Part shown: piece after piece, positions 44,274 through 54,380 of the stretch | Layout of the letters: every line of letters begins with the position of its first letter | Numbering within the stretch: position 1 is the first letter of the stretch | Assembly: GCA_021200535.1 (NCBI GenBank) | Contig: JAJQGL010000005.1 | Coordinates: 1 to 64,000 of the forward strand | Source of the DNA: Clostridiaceae bacterium | GTDB taxonomy: Bacteria > Bacillota > Clostridia > Lachnospirales > Lachnospiraceae | Direction of reading: 5' to 3' | Length of the DNA: 64,000 nucleotides | Notes under the pieces: generated by a model | The model's database searches: none | Told to the model about the DNA's origin: nothing | The model's input: the letters and a program-made list of their open reading frames with translations, nothing else | Translations under genes and position numbers: made by a program

Positions 44274-44879
44274 ATGATTACAGTTGTTGACTATGACGCA
44301 GGGAACTTGAAAAGTGTGGTGAAAGCATTGCAGTCGCTCGGAGAGGAGTGCGTTGTAACCAGGGAAGCTGAAAAAATCCAGAATGCGGATAAGGTGATTC
44401 TGCCGGGAGTCGGCTCTTTTGGAGATGCGATGGAGAAGCTGGAGCAGTATCAGCTGGTTCGCGTTATACAGGACGTCATAGAAAAAAAGACTCCTTTTCT
44501 GGGAATCTGTCTGGGATTGCAGCTGCTGTTTGAGAGTAGTGAAGAGTCGCCGGGTGTAAAAGGGCTTGGCATTCTTCCGGGAAAAGTCGTCCGTTTTCCG
44601 GAGAAAGAGGGCTTTAAGATTCCGCATATGGGATGGAATGACATTACAATCCGGGACGGCGCAAAGTTATTTCAGGGGGTGCCGCAGAACACCTATGTTT
44701 ATTTTGTGCATTCTTATTATCTGCAGGCGGAGCGGAAAGAGGATGTGGCGGCAGTCACGGATTATATTACACAGGTGCACGCTTCCGTGGAGCATGACAA
44801 TGTATTTGCCTGTCAGTTTCATCCGGAAAAGAGCGGCGATGCAGGGTTAAAAATATTAAAAAATTTTTGCAGTTTATAA
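44274..44879 (+). CDS. hisH: Imidazole glycerol phosphate synthase glutaminase subunit
   Basis: This 201-residue class I glutamine amidotransferase supplies ammonia to HisF. The triad is visible as GICLGLQLLFE (Cys), with His and Glu in CQFHPEKSG. The N-terminus ITVVDYDAGNLKSV and PGVGSFGDAM are typical. ATG at 44274 follows AAGGAG. hisH and hisF stand together without the rest of a his operon in this window. A palindrome (TTTCCGCGCGGAAA, 44888-44901) follows the stop. Confidence 0.96.
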   Translation: MITVVDYDAGNLKSVVKALQSLGEECVVTREAEKIQNADKVILPGVGSFGDAMEKLEQYQLVRVIQDVIEKKTPFLGICLGLQLLFESSEESPGVKGLGILPGKVVRFPEKEGFKIPHMGWNDITIRDGAKLFQGVPQNTYVYFVHSYYLQAERKEDVAAVTDYITQVHASVEHDNVFACQFHPEKSGDAGLKILKNFCSL

Positions 44880-44965
44880 CTTTAGACTTTCCGCGCGGAA
44901 ACAGTTATTTTTCCGTGTGTGAAGATTAGTGTACTTGTACTGCAATAAGAAAAAGCGGAGGGCTT

Positions 44966-45727
44966 ATGTTTACGAAAAGGATTATTCCCTGTCTGGATGT
45001 AAATAACGGCAGGGTAGTGAAAGGCGTTAATTTTGTGGACTTACGGGATGCGGGTGATCCGGTAAGCGTCGGTGCTGCATATGGTGCGGCGGGGGCGGAT
45101 GAGCTGGTATTTCTTGATATCACAGCGTCTTCCGATGCAAGGGCAACAAAGCTTGATATGGTACGCCGGGTAGCGGAGACGGTGTTTATTCCGTTTACGG
45201 TGGGAGGCGGCATTCGGACGATTGAGGATTTCCGGCTGGTATTGCGCGAGGGTGCGGATAAGGTGTCGGTTAATTCGGCGGCCATCCAGAACCCGGAACT
45301 GATTTCAGAGGCGGCACTGAAGTTTGGAAGCCAGTGTGTGGTGGTTGCGATTGATGCCAAGAGACGTGCGGATGGCACAGGATGGAATATATACAAAAAT
45401 GGCGGCAGAGTGGATATGGGAATCGATGCGGTTGAATGGGCAATCAAGGCCGATAAGCTGGGTGCGGGGGAAATCCTTCTGACCAGTATGGATTGTGATG
45501 GCACAAAAAACGGATATGATATTGAGCTGACGAGGACAATTTCTGACCAGGTATCGATTCCGGTGATTGCATCAGGCGGCGCCGGAGAGCTGAAACACTT
45601 CTCGGAGGCATTGACGGACGGCAACGCAGACGCAGTGCTTGCGGCGTCTCTGTTTCATTATAAAGAGCTTGAGATCAGAGAAGTAAAGGAATATTTAAAA
45701 AAGCAGGGCATTAGTGTCAGACTGTAG
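44966..45727 (+). CDS. hisF: Imidazole glycerol phosphate synthase cyclase subunit
   Basis: This 253-residue TIM barrel closes the imidazole ring in histidine synthesis and releases AICAR. The N-terminus has [19 protein letters not shown] with the catalytic Asp, and [15 protein letters not shown] holds the second catalytic Asp. [11 protein letters not shown] and [12 protein letters not shown] form the phosphate-binding loops. Length matches the family. Confidence 0.97.
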   Translation: MFTKRIIPCLDVNNGRVVKGVNFVDLRDAGDPVSVGAAYGAAGADELVFLDITASSDARATKLDMVRRVAETVFIPFTVGGGIRTIEDFRLVLREGADKVSVNSAAIQNPELISEAALKFGSQCVVVAIDAKRRADGTGWNIYKNGGRVDMGIDAVEWAIKADKLGAGEILLTSMDCDGTKNGYDIELTRTISDQVSIPVIASGGAGELKHFSEALTDGNADAVLAASLFHYKELEIREVKEYLKKQGISVRL

Positions 45728-45835
45728 TTCATACGGCACATGTGCTGGGGCATAGGTGTGAGATGGGATAAACGCTCAGGCAGACGGTCGGACAGGCCGT
45801 GGCAGGTACAGACAGCGATACAGGAGGGAAAAGCA

Positions 45836-46519
45836 ATGGCAATGATTTCAAATGACTGGCTGGATGCAGTCCGTCCGGAATTTTCGAAACCGTATTACAA
45901 GGAATTGTTTGAATTTGTGAAAGCGGAATATAGTCAGTTTGTAGTATATCCTCCGGCGGATGATATTTTTAATGCCTTTCATTTTACGCCGCTTTCTAAG
46001 GTCAAGGTGCTTGTGCTGGGGCAGGATCCCTATCACAATGTCAATCAGGCGCATGGATTATCCTTTTCCGTGCCGGAAAGCCAAATGGAGATTCCGCCGT
46101 CGTTACAGAATATTTATAAGGAACTGCAGGATGATTTGGGATGCCGGATTCCAAACAATGGATATTTGAAAAAATGGGCAGATCAGGGGGTTCTTATGTT
46201 AAATACTGTTCTGACCGTGCGTGCGCATCAGGCAAACTCCCATCAGGGAAAAGGCTGGGAGCAGTTTACTGATGCGGTCATTCAGGCGGTTAATGCGCAG
46301 GACCGCCCGATTGTTTATATGTTATGGGGCCGGCCGGCACAGAGTAAAATCCCTATGCTGACCAATCCAAAGCATTTGATTTTAAAAGCGCCGCATCCAA
46401 GTCCATTGTCTGCATATAGAGGCTTTTTCGGCTGCAGGCATTTCAGTCAGGCAAATGCTTTTTTAGAAGAGCACCATATCAAGCCGGTTGACTGGCAGAT
46501 TGAGGATGCAGCACGCTGA
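45836..46519 (+). CDS. ung: Uracil-DNA glycosylase (family 1)
   Basis: This 227-residue enzyme excises uracil from DNA. VLGQDPYHN carries the catalytic Asp, APHPSPLSAYRGFFG the catalytic His loop, and LLNTVLTVR-like LMLNTVLTVRAHQANSH is conserved. ATG at 45836 follows GGAGGG. The window also holds a family 6 glycosylase at its left end, so two unrelated branches of the UDG superfamily are present. Confidence 0.96.
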   Translation: MAMISNDWLDAVRPEFSKPYYKELFEFVKAEYSQFVVYPPADDIFNAFHFTPLSKVKVLVLGQDPYHNVNQAHGLSFSVPESQMEIPPSLQNIYKELQDDLGCRIPNNGYLKKWADQGVLMLNTVLTVRAHQANSHQGKGWEQFTDAVIQAVNAQDRPIVYMLWGRPAQSKIPMLTNPKHLILKAPHPSPLSAYRGFFGCRHFSQANAFLEEHHIKPVDWQIEDAAR

Positions 46520-46581
46520 GTAAAAAGAGACGAAACTATCCAAAACTTAATTTTCGCTTAACTAGTATACCGATGGCAAAG

Positions 46582-46632
46582 CAAAGCCACAGAAACCAGC
46601 AGATTTATGGTGATTTCTGTGGCTTTGTTTTA
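46582..46632 (+). terminator. Long-stem terminator-like hairpin after ung
   Basis: CAAAGCCACAGAAA (46582-46595) pairs perfectly with TTTCTGTGGCTTTG (46614-46627) across an 18-nt loop and is followed by TTTTAC. Confidence 0.7.
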
Positions 46633-46710
46633 CTGCCATGGCTGTTTTACTGCTCTGGCGGTTTTACTGCCATGACGGCTTTACTGCTCTGGCGGCTTTA
46701 CCGCCATGGG
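46628..46710 (+). repeat. Five 17-bp tandem repeats upstream of secA
   Basis: The units TTTTACTGCCATGGCTG, TTTTACTGCTCTGGCGG, TTTTACTGCCATGACGG, CTTTACTGCTCTGGCGG and a final truncated CTTTACCGCCATGGG abut each other. CCATGG and CTCTGG forms alternate. The run starts directly at the end of the ung terminator stem and stops 10 nt before the secA promoter. Confidence 0.9.
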
Positions 46711-46720
46711 AAAATAAAAG

Positions 46721-46749
46721 TTGATAACCAATGCATTTAATGCTATACT
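46721..46749 (+). promoter_or_regulatory. secA promoter
   Basis: TTGATA (46721-46726), a 17-nt spacer and TATACT (46744-46749) lie 51 nt before the secA start. Confidence 0.75.
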
Positions 46750-46799
46750 TTAGATTGGTTTGTTTTGTAACTCTTATAGAAAGAATGGAGAAAAATCAA

Positions 46800-49364
46800 A
46801 TGAGTTTATTTAGTAAGGTATTTGGAACACATAGCGAGCGAGAAGTAAAGAGGATTCTCCCGATAGTGAATCAAATTGAGGCGCTTGCGCCAGAATATGA
46901 AAAGCTGACAGATGATGAGTTAAAGGCAAAAACACCGGAGTTTAAAGAACGTTTAGAGCAGGGCGAAACGCTGGATGATTTATTGCCGGAAGCGTATGCT
47001 GCTGTTCGTGAGGCAGCCACCAGAGTATTGGGAATGCGCCATTATCATGTACAGCTGATTGGCGGCGTGATTCTCCATCAGGGGCGCATCACGGAGATGC
47101 GTACCGGTGAGGGTAAAACCCTGGTTTCAACACTTCCGGCATATTTGAATGCATTGGAGGGAAAGGGCGTTCACATTGTTACAGTCAATGATTACCTGGC
47201 AAAGCGTGATGCAGAGTGGATGGGAAAAGTTCATGAATTTTTGGGGCTGACCGTTGGTGTGATCTTAAATTCCATGGACAATGATGAGCGCAGGGAAGCG
47301 TATCAGTGCGATATCACATATGCAACTAATAATGAGCTGGGGTTTGATTATCTGCGTGACAACATGGTGGTTTACAAGGAAGAGCTTGTGCAGAGAGAGC
47401 TTCATTATGCGATTATTGATGAGGTGGATTCTGTTTTGATTGATGAGGCGAGAACGCCGCTGATTATTTCCGGACAAAGTGGGAAATCGACTAAGCTGTA
47501 TGAGGCATGCGACATTTTTGTGAAGCAGCTGACCAGAGGTACGGCAAAGCAGCTATCCAAAATGGATATCCTGATGAACGAAGAAGAAGAGGAAACCGGA
47601 GATTATGTGGTAGACGAAAAGGATAAAAATGCAAATCTGACGGAAGAAGGTGTCCGCAAGGCAGAGCGCTTCTTTCAGGTGGACAACCTTGCCGATCCGG
47701 ACAATTTAGAGCTGCAGCACAACATCAATCTGGCGCTGCGCGCCCATTCCCTGATGTTCCGGGACAAAGATTATGTTGTCAATGATGATGAGGTGCTGAT
47801 TGTCGATGAATTTACCGGGCGTATCATGCCGGGACGCCGTTTTTCAGACGGGCTGCATCAGGCGATTGAGGCGAAAGAACATGTCAAGGTGAAACGGGAA
47901 AGCAAAACGCTTGCAACGATTACGTTTCAGAATTTCTTTAACAAATACAAAAAGAAATCCGGTATGACCGGAACAGCTATTACAGAGGAAAAAGAGTTTC
48001 GTGAAATCTATGAGATGGATGTTGTCGAGGTGCCGACAAACCTTCCGATTAAACGTATTGATTACAATGACGTTGTCTATAAAACAAAGGCGGAAAAATT
48101 TGACGCGGTAGTAGAGGATATTGTAGAGGCGCATGAAAAAGGGCAGCCGGTGCTGGTCGGCACCATTACGATTGATACATCAGAATACCTGAGTAAAAAG
48201 CTGCAGAAGAAAGGAATTCCGCACAAGGTATTGAACGCAAAATTCCATGAGCTGGAGGCGGAGATTATTGCCGATGCAGGTCAGATGGGAGCGGTAACGA
48301 TCGCTACAAACATGGCGGGACGTGGTACGGATATTAAGCTTGGCGAGGGCGTTACCGAATTGGGCGGCCTGAAAATTATTGGTACAGAACGGCATGAGTC
48401 CAGACGTATTGACAACCAGCTGCGGGGCCGTTCCGGCCGTCAGGGCGATCCGGGTGAATCCAGATTTTATATTTCCCTGGAGGACGATCTGATGCGGCTT
48501 TTCGGTTCGGAGCGTCTGATGGGCCTGTTTTCTGCCATGCCGGAGGGAGAGGAAATAGAGCACAAGATGCTTTCCAATGCGATTGAAGGCGCGCAGAAAA
48601 AGATTGAGGGCAACAACTTTGGTATCCGTAAAAATCTGCTTGAGTTTGACCGTGTCAACAATGAGCAGAGAGAGGTGATTTACAGAGAGCGCCGTCAGGT
48701 ACTGGACGGTGAAAATATGAGGGATACCATATACAAGATGATTACGGATGTGGTAGAGCATTATGTCAATTCCATTATCAGTGATGATCTGGCGGCGGAA
48801 GAGTGGGACATTCAGGAGCTGAATAAAACACTGCTGCCGATCATTCCAATGAAAAAGATTGTTCTGACGGAACAGCAGGAAAAGCATATGCGCAAAGATG
48901 AGCTTTTGCAGCAGCTCAAGGAGGCTGCGGTCAAGACATATGAGGCGAAGGAAGCGGAATTTCCGGAGCCGGATCAGATTCGTGAGGTTGAGCGCATTAT
49001 TCTTTTGAAAGTCATTGACCGGAAATGGATGGATCATATTGATGACATGGATCAGCTGCGGCAGGGAATTGGCCTGCAGGCTTTTGGACAGAGAGATCCG
49101 GTTGTAGAGTATAAATTTGCCGGATATGATATGTTTGATGCAATGATTGATGCCATCTCCGAAGAGACAGTTCGCGCGCTGATGCATGTACAGATTGAGC
49201 AGAAGGTTGAGCGGGAGCAGGTTGCAAAGGTTACCGGAACAAATAAAGACGTATCTGCGGCTGCAGTGCCGAAGAAGCGCGAAGGAAGAAAAATCCAGCC
49301 AAACGATCCGTGCCCATGCGGCAGCGGAAAGAAATATAAAATGTGCTGCGGTAAGCGCATATAG
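46800..49364 (+). CDS. secA: Preprotein translocase ATPase SecA
   Basis: This is the 854-residue motor of the Sec pathway. Walker A is MRTGEGKTL (residues about 99-107), and [19 protein letters not shown] is the DEAD-type Walker B block. [13 protein letters not shown] and [13 protein letters not shown] mark the second helicase domain. The C-terminal [17 protein letters not shown] is the zinc-binding SEC-C motif that contacts SecB-like partners or the ribosome. ATG at 46800 with GGAG at 46787-46790 fits the family start ([13 protein letters not shown]). The secA-prfB order is conserved in Firmicutes. Confidence 0.97.
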   Translation: MSLFSKVFGTHSEREVKRILPIVNQIEALAPEYEKLTDDELKAKTPEFKERLEQGETLDDLLPEAYAAVREAATRVLGMRHYHVQLIGGVILHQGRITEMRTGEGKTLVSTLPAYLNALEGKGVHIVTVNDYLAKRDAEWMGKVHEFLGLTVGVILNSMDNDERREAYQCDITYATNNELGFDYLRDNMVVYKEELVQRELHYAIIDEVDSVLIDEARTPLIISGQSGKSTKLYEACDIFVKQLTRGTAKQLSKMDILMNEEEEETGDYVVDEKDKNANLTEEGVRKAERFFQVDNLADPDNLELQHNINLALRAHSLMFRDKDYVVNDDEVLIVDEFTGRIMPGRRFSDGLHQAIEAKEHVKVKRESKTLATITFQNFFNKYKKKSGMTGTAITEEKEFREIYEMDVVEVPTNLPIKRIDYNDVVYKTKAEKFDAVVEDIVEAHEKGQPVLVGTITIDTSEYLSKKLQKKGIPHKVLNAKFHELEAEIIADAGQMGAVTIATNMAGRGTDIKLGEGVTELGGLKIIGTERHESRRIDNQLRGRSGRQGDPGESRFYISLEDDLMRLFGSERLMGLFSAMPEGEEIEHKMLSNAIEGAQKKIEGNNFGIRKNLLEFDRVNNEQREVIYRERRQVLDGENMRDTIYKMITDVVEHYVNSIISDDLAAEEWDIQELNKTLLPIIPMKKIVLTEQQEKHMRKDELLQQLKEAAVKTYEAKEAEFPEPDQIREVERIILLKVIDRKWMDHIDDMDQLRQGIGLQAFGQRDPVVEYKFAGYDMFDAMIDAISEETVRALMHVQIEQKVEREQVAKVTGTNKDVSAAAVPKKREGRKIQPNDPCPCGSGKKYKMCCGKRI

Positions 49365-49415
49365 GGCCTGTGTGGAAAGCATGCGGGCAAAATAAAAACA
49401 GAAAGAGGTGAGTTG

Positions 49416-50526
49416 ATGGTAGAATTTGATGCGATAAAACTGACGTTATCAAATTATGGACAGCCATTGCTTGAAATGGGGGATTCACTTTGACCTCGCT
49501 AATAAGAGAGACAGAGTGGAGGAATTAGATAAGACAATGGAAGAGCCGGGCTTTTGGGACAATCCGGAGCAGTCTGCAAAGATTGTGCAGGAAAGCAAAA
49601 AGCTCAAAACCGTTATTGAACGCTATGAGGCTCTCTGCAGCGACAGAGAGGATATGCTGACGCTGATTGAGCTGGGAGAAGAGGAAAACGATACGGAGCT
49701 GGCGGCAGAGTTAGAAGAGTCCCTGCAGCAGTTTGAACAGCAGTTTGAATCGCTGCGTATCGAAACTTTGTTAAGCGGTGAGTATGATAAGGACAATGCG
49801 ATCCTGACGCTGCATGCCGGGGCAGGCGGCACAGAAAGCTGCGACTGGGCAGGCATGCTGTGCAGAATGTATCAGCGCTGGGCAGAGAAGCAGGGATTTC
49901 AGGTAGAGATGTTAGATTTTCTGGATGGTGAAGAAGCCGGGTTGAAATCCGTGACGCTGCAGATCAGCGGAATGAATGCATACGGTTACCTGAAATCAGA
50001 GCACGGCGTACACCGTCTTGTTCGGATTTCGCCGTTTAATGCAGCGGGAAAACGTCAGACCTCATTTGTATCCTGTGATGTAATGCCGGATATTGAAGAG
50101 GATCTGGATATTGTGATTTCAGAGGATGATATCCGGATTGACACATACCGTTCCAGCGGTGCGGGCGGACAGCACATCAACAAAACTTCATCCGCCATCC
50201 GGATTACGCATTTTCCGACAGGGATTGTAGTGCAGTGCCAGAATGAACGTTCCCAGCATATGAATAAGGATAAGGCAATGCAGATGTTAAAAGCAAAGCT
50301 TTATCTGTTAAAACAGAAGGAGCAGTTGGAAAAGGCAAGCGGTATTCGCGGAGAAGCAAAAGAAATAGGCTGGGGAAGCCAAATCCGTTCCTATGTGATG
50401 CAGCCCTATACTATGGTAAAGGATCATCGTACAAATACTGAGGTAAGCAATGTCTCCGGTGTTTTAGACGGCAATATCGATCCGTTTATCAACGCTTATC
50501 TGGGATGGATTACAAGCAGTAAATAG
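49416..50526 (+). CDS. prfB: Peptide chain release factor 2, with programmed +1 frameshift
   Basis: This is a 369-residue RF2 that reads UGA and UAA stop codons. The first 25 codons (MVEFDAIKLTLSNYGQPLLE, then MGDSL) end at an in-frame TGA at 49491-49493. Reading resumes in the +1 frame at GAC (49492), giving DLANKRDRVEELDKTMEEP. The stop-recognition motif SPF lies in RISPFNAAGKRQTSF, and the GGQ motif in SSGAGGQHINKTSSA. If RF2 is scarce, the ribosome pauses at TGA and shifts, the classic autoregulation. AGAGGTG precedes the ATG. Confidence 0.95.
49478..49494 (+). promoter_or_regulatory. prfB +1 frameshift site
   Basis: GGGGG (49478-49482) lies 5 nt before CTT TGA C (49488-49494). The E. 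coli site has AGGGGG only 3 nt before CUU UGA C, so the Shine-Dalgarno-like element is slightly further away here. Confidence 0.88.
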
Positions 50527-50587
50527 AGGCGGACAGAGACACAGAAGATCAGAAGAGATGAATTGCTATGCAGCAAAGGAGGAAAGC

Positions 50588-51787
50588 ATGATTAAAATAA
50601 GTGTACTAGGCTATGGCACAGTAGGTTCCGGTGTTGTGGAGATCATGAGGGAAAATGCGGAACTAATTACAAAACGGGCAGGAGAAGAGATACAGGTAAA
50701 ATCAGTTCTTGATCTGCGTGATTTTCCGGGAGATCCTGTACAGGATATGATTGTTCATGATTTTGAACAGATTCGGAGTGATGAGGAGGTAAAAATTGTT
50801 GTTGAGACAATGGGAGGGCTTCATCCGGCATACGAATTTGTGAAGGCAGCCCTGGAGAGCGGAAAAAGTGTCTGTACCTCCAACAAAGCCCTGGTGGCAG
50901 AGTATGGGCCGGAATTGCTGCAGACAGCACAGGAGCACAATGCAAATTTTCTGTTTGAGGCAAGCGTAGGCGGAGGTATTCCGATTATCCGCCCGCTTAA
51001 GATTTCTCTTGCACCGGATGAGATTCTGGAAATTTCCGGTATTTTGAATGGAACGACAAACTATATTCTGACGGAAATGACAGAAAAAGGCTCTGATTTT
51101 GATTCTGTGTTAAAGGATGCACAGGATAAGGGCTATGCGGAGAAGGATCCGACTGCAGATGTAGAAGGACATGACGCATGCCGTAAAATTGCGATCCTGA
51201 CTTCGCTTGCTTATGGAAAACAGCTTGATTTTGAGGATATTTATACAGAGGGTATTACAAAGATTACCGACAGAGATATCCAGTATGCGAAAAAACTGGG
51301 GGCTAAGGTGAAAATTTTCGGCTCCAGCAAAAAGGTCGGCGACAAAGTTTTGGCAATGGTTGCGCCGAAGCTGATCACATCCTCCCATCCGCTTTACAGC
51401 GTCGATGGTGTGTTCAATGCGATTCTGGTCAAAGGAAATATGGTTGGGGACGTTATGTTTTATGGACAGGGAGCCGGCAAGCACGCAACCGCAAGCGCAG
51501 TTGTTTCGGATGTCATTGACGAGGCGAAGCATGTCAACATAAACATGAAAACCCTCTGGTCGCCGGAAAAACTGGAATTGCTGCCGCTGGATCAGGCAGC
51601 GTCACGATTCTTTGTGAGAATCAAAGGAGATCAGCAGGCGGCTGAGCAGGCGTTTGGGGAAATTACGCCGGTCGATGCAGGTTATGATGATGAATTTGCC
51701 TTTGTGACCAGTGAGATCACAGAGGGGAAATATCAAGAGGCGGCAGAGAGTGTAGAAGTGATCAATAAAATCCGGTTTGATCAGTAA
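50588..51787 (+). CDS. hom: Homoserine dehydrogenase
   Basis: This 399-residue enzyme reduces aspartate semialdehyde to homoserine. The Rossmann motif GYGTVGSGVV is followed by STSNKALVA-like CTSNKALVAEYG, EASVGGGIPIIRPL, ISGILNGTTNYILTEM and the catalytic Lys/Asp block DAQDKGYAEKDPTADVEGHD. The C-terminal about 90 residues form an ACT-like domain, so feedback by threonine is likely. AGGAGG precedes ATG 50588. It is followed in 11 nt by the putative homoserine kinase. Confidence 0.96.
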   Translation: MIKISVLGYGTVGSGVVEIMRENAELITKRAGEEIQVKSVLDLRDFPGDPVQDMIVHDFEQIRSDEEVKIVVETMGGLHPAYEFVKAALESGKSVCTSNKALVAEYGPELLQTAQEHNANFLFEASVGGGIPIIRPLKISLAPDEILEISGILNGTTNYILTEMTEKGSDFDSVLKDAQDKGYAEKDPTADVEGHDACRKIAILTSLAYGKQLDFEDIYTEGITKITDRDIQYAKKLGAKVKIFGSSKKVGDKVLAMVAPKLITSSHPLYSVDGVFNAILVKGNMVGDVMFYGQGAGKHATASAVVSDVIDEAKHVNINMKTLWSPEKLELLPLDQAASRFFVRIKGDQQAAEQAFGEITPVDAGYDDEFAFVTSEITEGKYQEAAESVEVINKIRFDQ

Positions 51788-51798
51788 GGAGGGCTGGC

Positions 51799-53001
51799 AT
51801 GAAATATTTAGTTGTCTTAGGAGATGGGATGGCAGATGAGCCGATTGAAGAGATTGGCGGAAAGACGCCGTTATCCTACGCAAAAACGCCGGCCATGGAT
51901 GCGTTGGCGCCAAAATCAGAGATTGGACTGGTTCACACAATCCCGGAGGGGATGAATCCGGGAAGCGATACGGCAAATCTGGCAGTTTTGGGATATGACC
52001 CGAAAAAATATTACACGGGGCGTTCCCCGCTGGAGGCGTTAAGCATTGGTGTTCCGATGAAAGATACCGACATTGCGCTTCGGTGTAATATCGTGACACT
52101 GTCGGATGATGCGCTGCCGTATGAGGAAAAAACGATAATTGATCACAGCTCCAGTGAAATATCAACTGAGGATGCCGCTGTTTTGATGAAAGCAATCCGC
52201 GAAGAAATGAATGACGAGATCTATCAGTTTTATGTCGGAACCAGTTACCGGCATCTGACAATCTGGGATCACGGGGAGGCAGCAGAGCTTACACCGCCGC
52301 ATGATATTTTGGGCAGGGTGGTTGGCGGATACCTTCCAACCGATAAAAAGCTGCGCGATATGATGATTCGCAGCTATGACATTTTAAATAACCATCCATT
52401 GAATACAGAGCGTGCAGCAAAGGGCCTGAACAAAGCCAATTCGATCTGGTTCTGGGGTGCCGGCACGAAGCCGGCTCTGGATTCCTTTGAAGGAAAATTC
52501 GGCAAAAAGGGCGCCATGATTTCTGCGGTTGACCTGCTTAAGGGAATTGCCGTTGGCGCTGAGATGACCAATATTGACGTGCCGGGTGCGAATGGAACGC
52601 TGGAAACAAACTGGGAGGGCAAGGCGGATGCAGCCGTCAAAGCACTTTTAGAGGACGGATTTGACTTCGTCTATGTCCATATGGAAGCACCGGATGAAAT
52701 GGGACATCAGGGCAGCCTGGAACGGAAAGTTAAGGCGATTGAATATTTAGACCGCAGAGTGTTATCTTCTATTGTAGAAAAGCTTGACCGCTCCGGGGAG
52801 GACTACCGGCTGCTGTTGATGCCGGATCACCCGACCCCGATTGCGTGCCGTACACATACATCCGATCCGATTCCGTACCTGTTGTATGACAGCAGGAAGA
52901 ATTGCCATTTTGACGGGCTGTATAATGAATTTGACGCGAAAAAGAGCGGCATTGTTTTGGAACAGGGTTATACATTAATGAGTAAACTATTAGAAAAATA
53001 A
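51799..53001 (+). CDS. ApgM-family phosphoglycerate mutase-like protein, proposed homoserine kinase
   Basis: This 400-residue protein is of the alkaline-phosphatase superfamily, archaeal-type cofactor-independent phosphoglycerate mutase branch. VLGDGMADEP with a metal-binding Asp, MNPGSDTANLAVLGYDP with the catalytic Ser, YVHMEAPDEMGHQG and LLMPDHPTPI are metal-ligand blocks. The subgroup next to hom in genomes without thrB has been proposed to be an alternative homoserine kinase. Placement between hom and lysC supports that role here. A glycolytic mutase activity cannot be excluded from sequence alone. Confidence 0.85.
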   Translation: MKYLVVLGDGMADEPIEEIGGKTPLSYAKTPAMDALAPKSEIGLVHTIPEGMNPGSDTANLAVLGYDPKKYYTGRSPLEALSIGVPMKDTDIALRCNIVTLSDDALPYEEKTIIDHSSSEISTEDAAVLMKAIREEMNDEIYQFYVGTSYRHLTIWDHGEAAELTPPHDILGRVVGGYLPTDKKLRDMMIRSYDILNNHPLNTERAAKGLNKANSIWFWGAGTKPALDSFEGKFGKKGAMISAVDLLKGIAVGAEMTNIDVPGANGTLETNWEGKADAAVKALLEDGFDFVYVHMEAPDEMGHQGSLERKVKAIEYLDRRVLSSIVEKLDRSGEDYRLLLMPDHPTPIACRTHTSDPIPYLLYDSRKNCHFDGLYNEFDAKKSGIVLEQGYTLMSKLLEK

Positions 53002-53139
53002 GAAGTGACAGTGCGTATTTTTCCGGAATAAACCGGGAAAATGCAAAGTGCTTTGCTTCCTGTTGTCCGTGCCTGTGCTGGCGCTGCAGTGCGGTATGGT
53101 TTTCTGTTAGTATAAAGGCAGCGCAGAAATGAGGTTGAC

Positions 53140-54345
53140 ATGTTAGTAGTAAAAAAGTTTGGCGGTACTTCGGTTGCCAACAAGGAAAGAATCTTCAATG
53201 TGGCAAAGCGCTGTATTGAAGAATATAAAAAAGGAAATCAGGTTGTGGTAGTCTTATCTGCAATGGGAAAGCAGACAGATGTGCTTTTGGATATGGCAAA
53301 GGATATTAATCCGAAGCCTTCCCGCAGGGAGATGGATATGCTGCTGACAACGGGAGAACAAACCTCGGTAGCGCTTATGGCGATGGCCATGGATTCGCTT
53401 GGGGTTCCTGCCGTATCGTTAAATGCATTTCAGGTTGCCATGCATACAACAGCAGATTACAGCAACGCCCGGCTGAAAAAAATAGATACAGAACGGATTC
53501 AGTACGAGCTTGACAACCGGCGCATTGTAATTATTACCGGATTTCAGGGAATCAACAAATTTGACGATTATACGACGCTGGGACGCGGCGGCTCCGATAC
53601 GACAGCAGTTGCACTGGCGGCGGCGCTCCATGCGGACGCATGCGAAATCTACACAGATGTGGATGGCGTATTTACGGCAGATCCGCGCGTAGTTCCAAAC
53701 GCACGCAAGCTGGAAGAGATCACATATGATGAGATGTTAGAGATGGCGAGCCTTGGAGCCGGTGTGCTTCATAACCGTTCGGTTGAGATGGCAAAGAAAT
53801 ATGGCGTTCAGTTAGTCGTTCGCTCCAGTTTAAATACAAGTGAAGGAACAGTGGTTAAGGAGGAAAGTAAGATGGAAAAAATGTTAGTGAGTGGTGTTGC
53901 CACGGACAAAAACGTAGTGCAGTTTGCAGTAAAGGGACTGGAGAACAAACCGGGCGTTGCCTTTAAGCTGTTCCAGCATCTGGCAAATCACAATGTCAAT
54001 GTAGATATGATCCTGCAGTCTGTAGAGCACGGAGGGACACAGGATATTGTATTTACTGTTACACAGGACAGTGCAGATGAGGCGCTTAACATTCTGGAAC
54101 GCCATGGAAACAGCAGTCTGAAATGCGATGAAATTACTGTGACAAAAGAGGTTTCCAAGGTATCCATTGTCGGAGCCGGAATGATGTCTAATGCAGGTGT
54201 TGCAGCAAAAATGTTTGAGGCGCTGTATGATGCAGGTGTAAACATCCGTCAGATTTCCACATCAGAAATCCGTGTTACGGTATTGATCGATGAAAAATAC
54301 ACAAATCAGGCAGCACAGGCAGTACATGATGCATTTGCATTATAG
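53140..54345 (+). CDS. lysC: Aspartate kinase
   Basis: This 401-residue enzyme phosphorylates aspartate, the first step to lysine, threonine and methionine. KKFGGTSVANKERI, TTGEQTSVALMAMA and GRGGSDTTAVALAAALHADA are kinase blocks. YTDVDGVFTADPRVV is conserved. Two C-terminal ACT domains (about 265-400, with VDMILQSVEHGG and IVGAGMMSNAGVAAKMFEAL) point to feedback inhibition. ATG at 53140 follows GAGG. The 138 nt upstream show a GCAAAG/CTTTGC palindrome (53044-53057) but no lysine riboswitch. Confidence 0.96.
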   Translation: MLVVKKFGGTSVANKERIFNVAKRCIEEYKKGNQVVVVLSAMGKQTDVLLDMAKDINPKPSRREMDMLLTTGEQTSVALMAMAMDSLGVPAVSLNAFQVAMHTTADYSNARLKKIDTERIQYELDNRRIVIITGFQGINKFDDYTTLGRGGSDTTAVALAAALHADACEIYTDVDGVFTADPRVVPNARKLEEITYDEMLEMASLGAGVLHNRSVEMAKKYGVQLVVRSSLNTSEGTVVKEESKMEKMLVSGVATDKNVVQFAVKGLENKPGVAFKLFQHLANHNVNVDMILQSVEHGGTQDIVFTVTQDSADEALNILERHGNSSLKCDEITVTKEVSKVSIVGAGMMSNAGVAAKMFEALYDAGVNIRQISTSEIRVTVLIDEKYTNQAAQAVHDAFAL

Positions 54346-54380
54346 AAAAAGCCGGGGATGTGTTTAGAAGTGAGGTAAAT

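Noticed and set aside
48180-49382. Long minus-strand frame of 400 codons inside secA
   Set aside because: It is antisense to a highly conserved gene. Its translation is low-complexity and resembles no protein family.
53002-53139. Possible lysine riboswitch upstream of lysC
   Set aside because: No L-box conserved segments are present. Only a short GCAAAG/CTTTGC palindrome and a shared ribosome-binding leader are seen.
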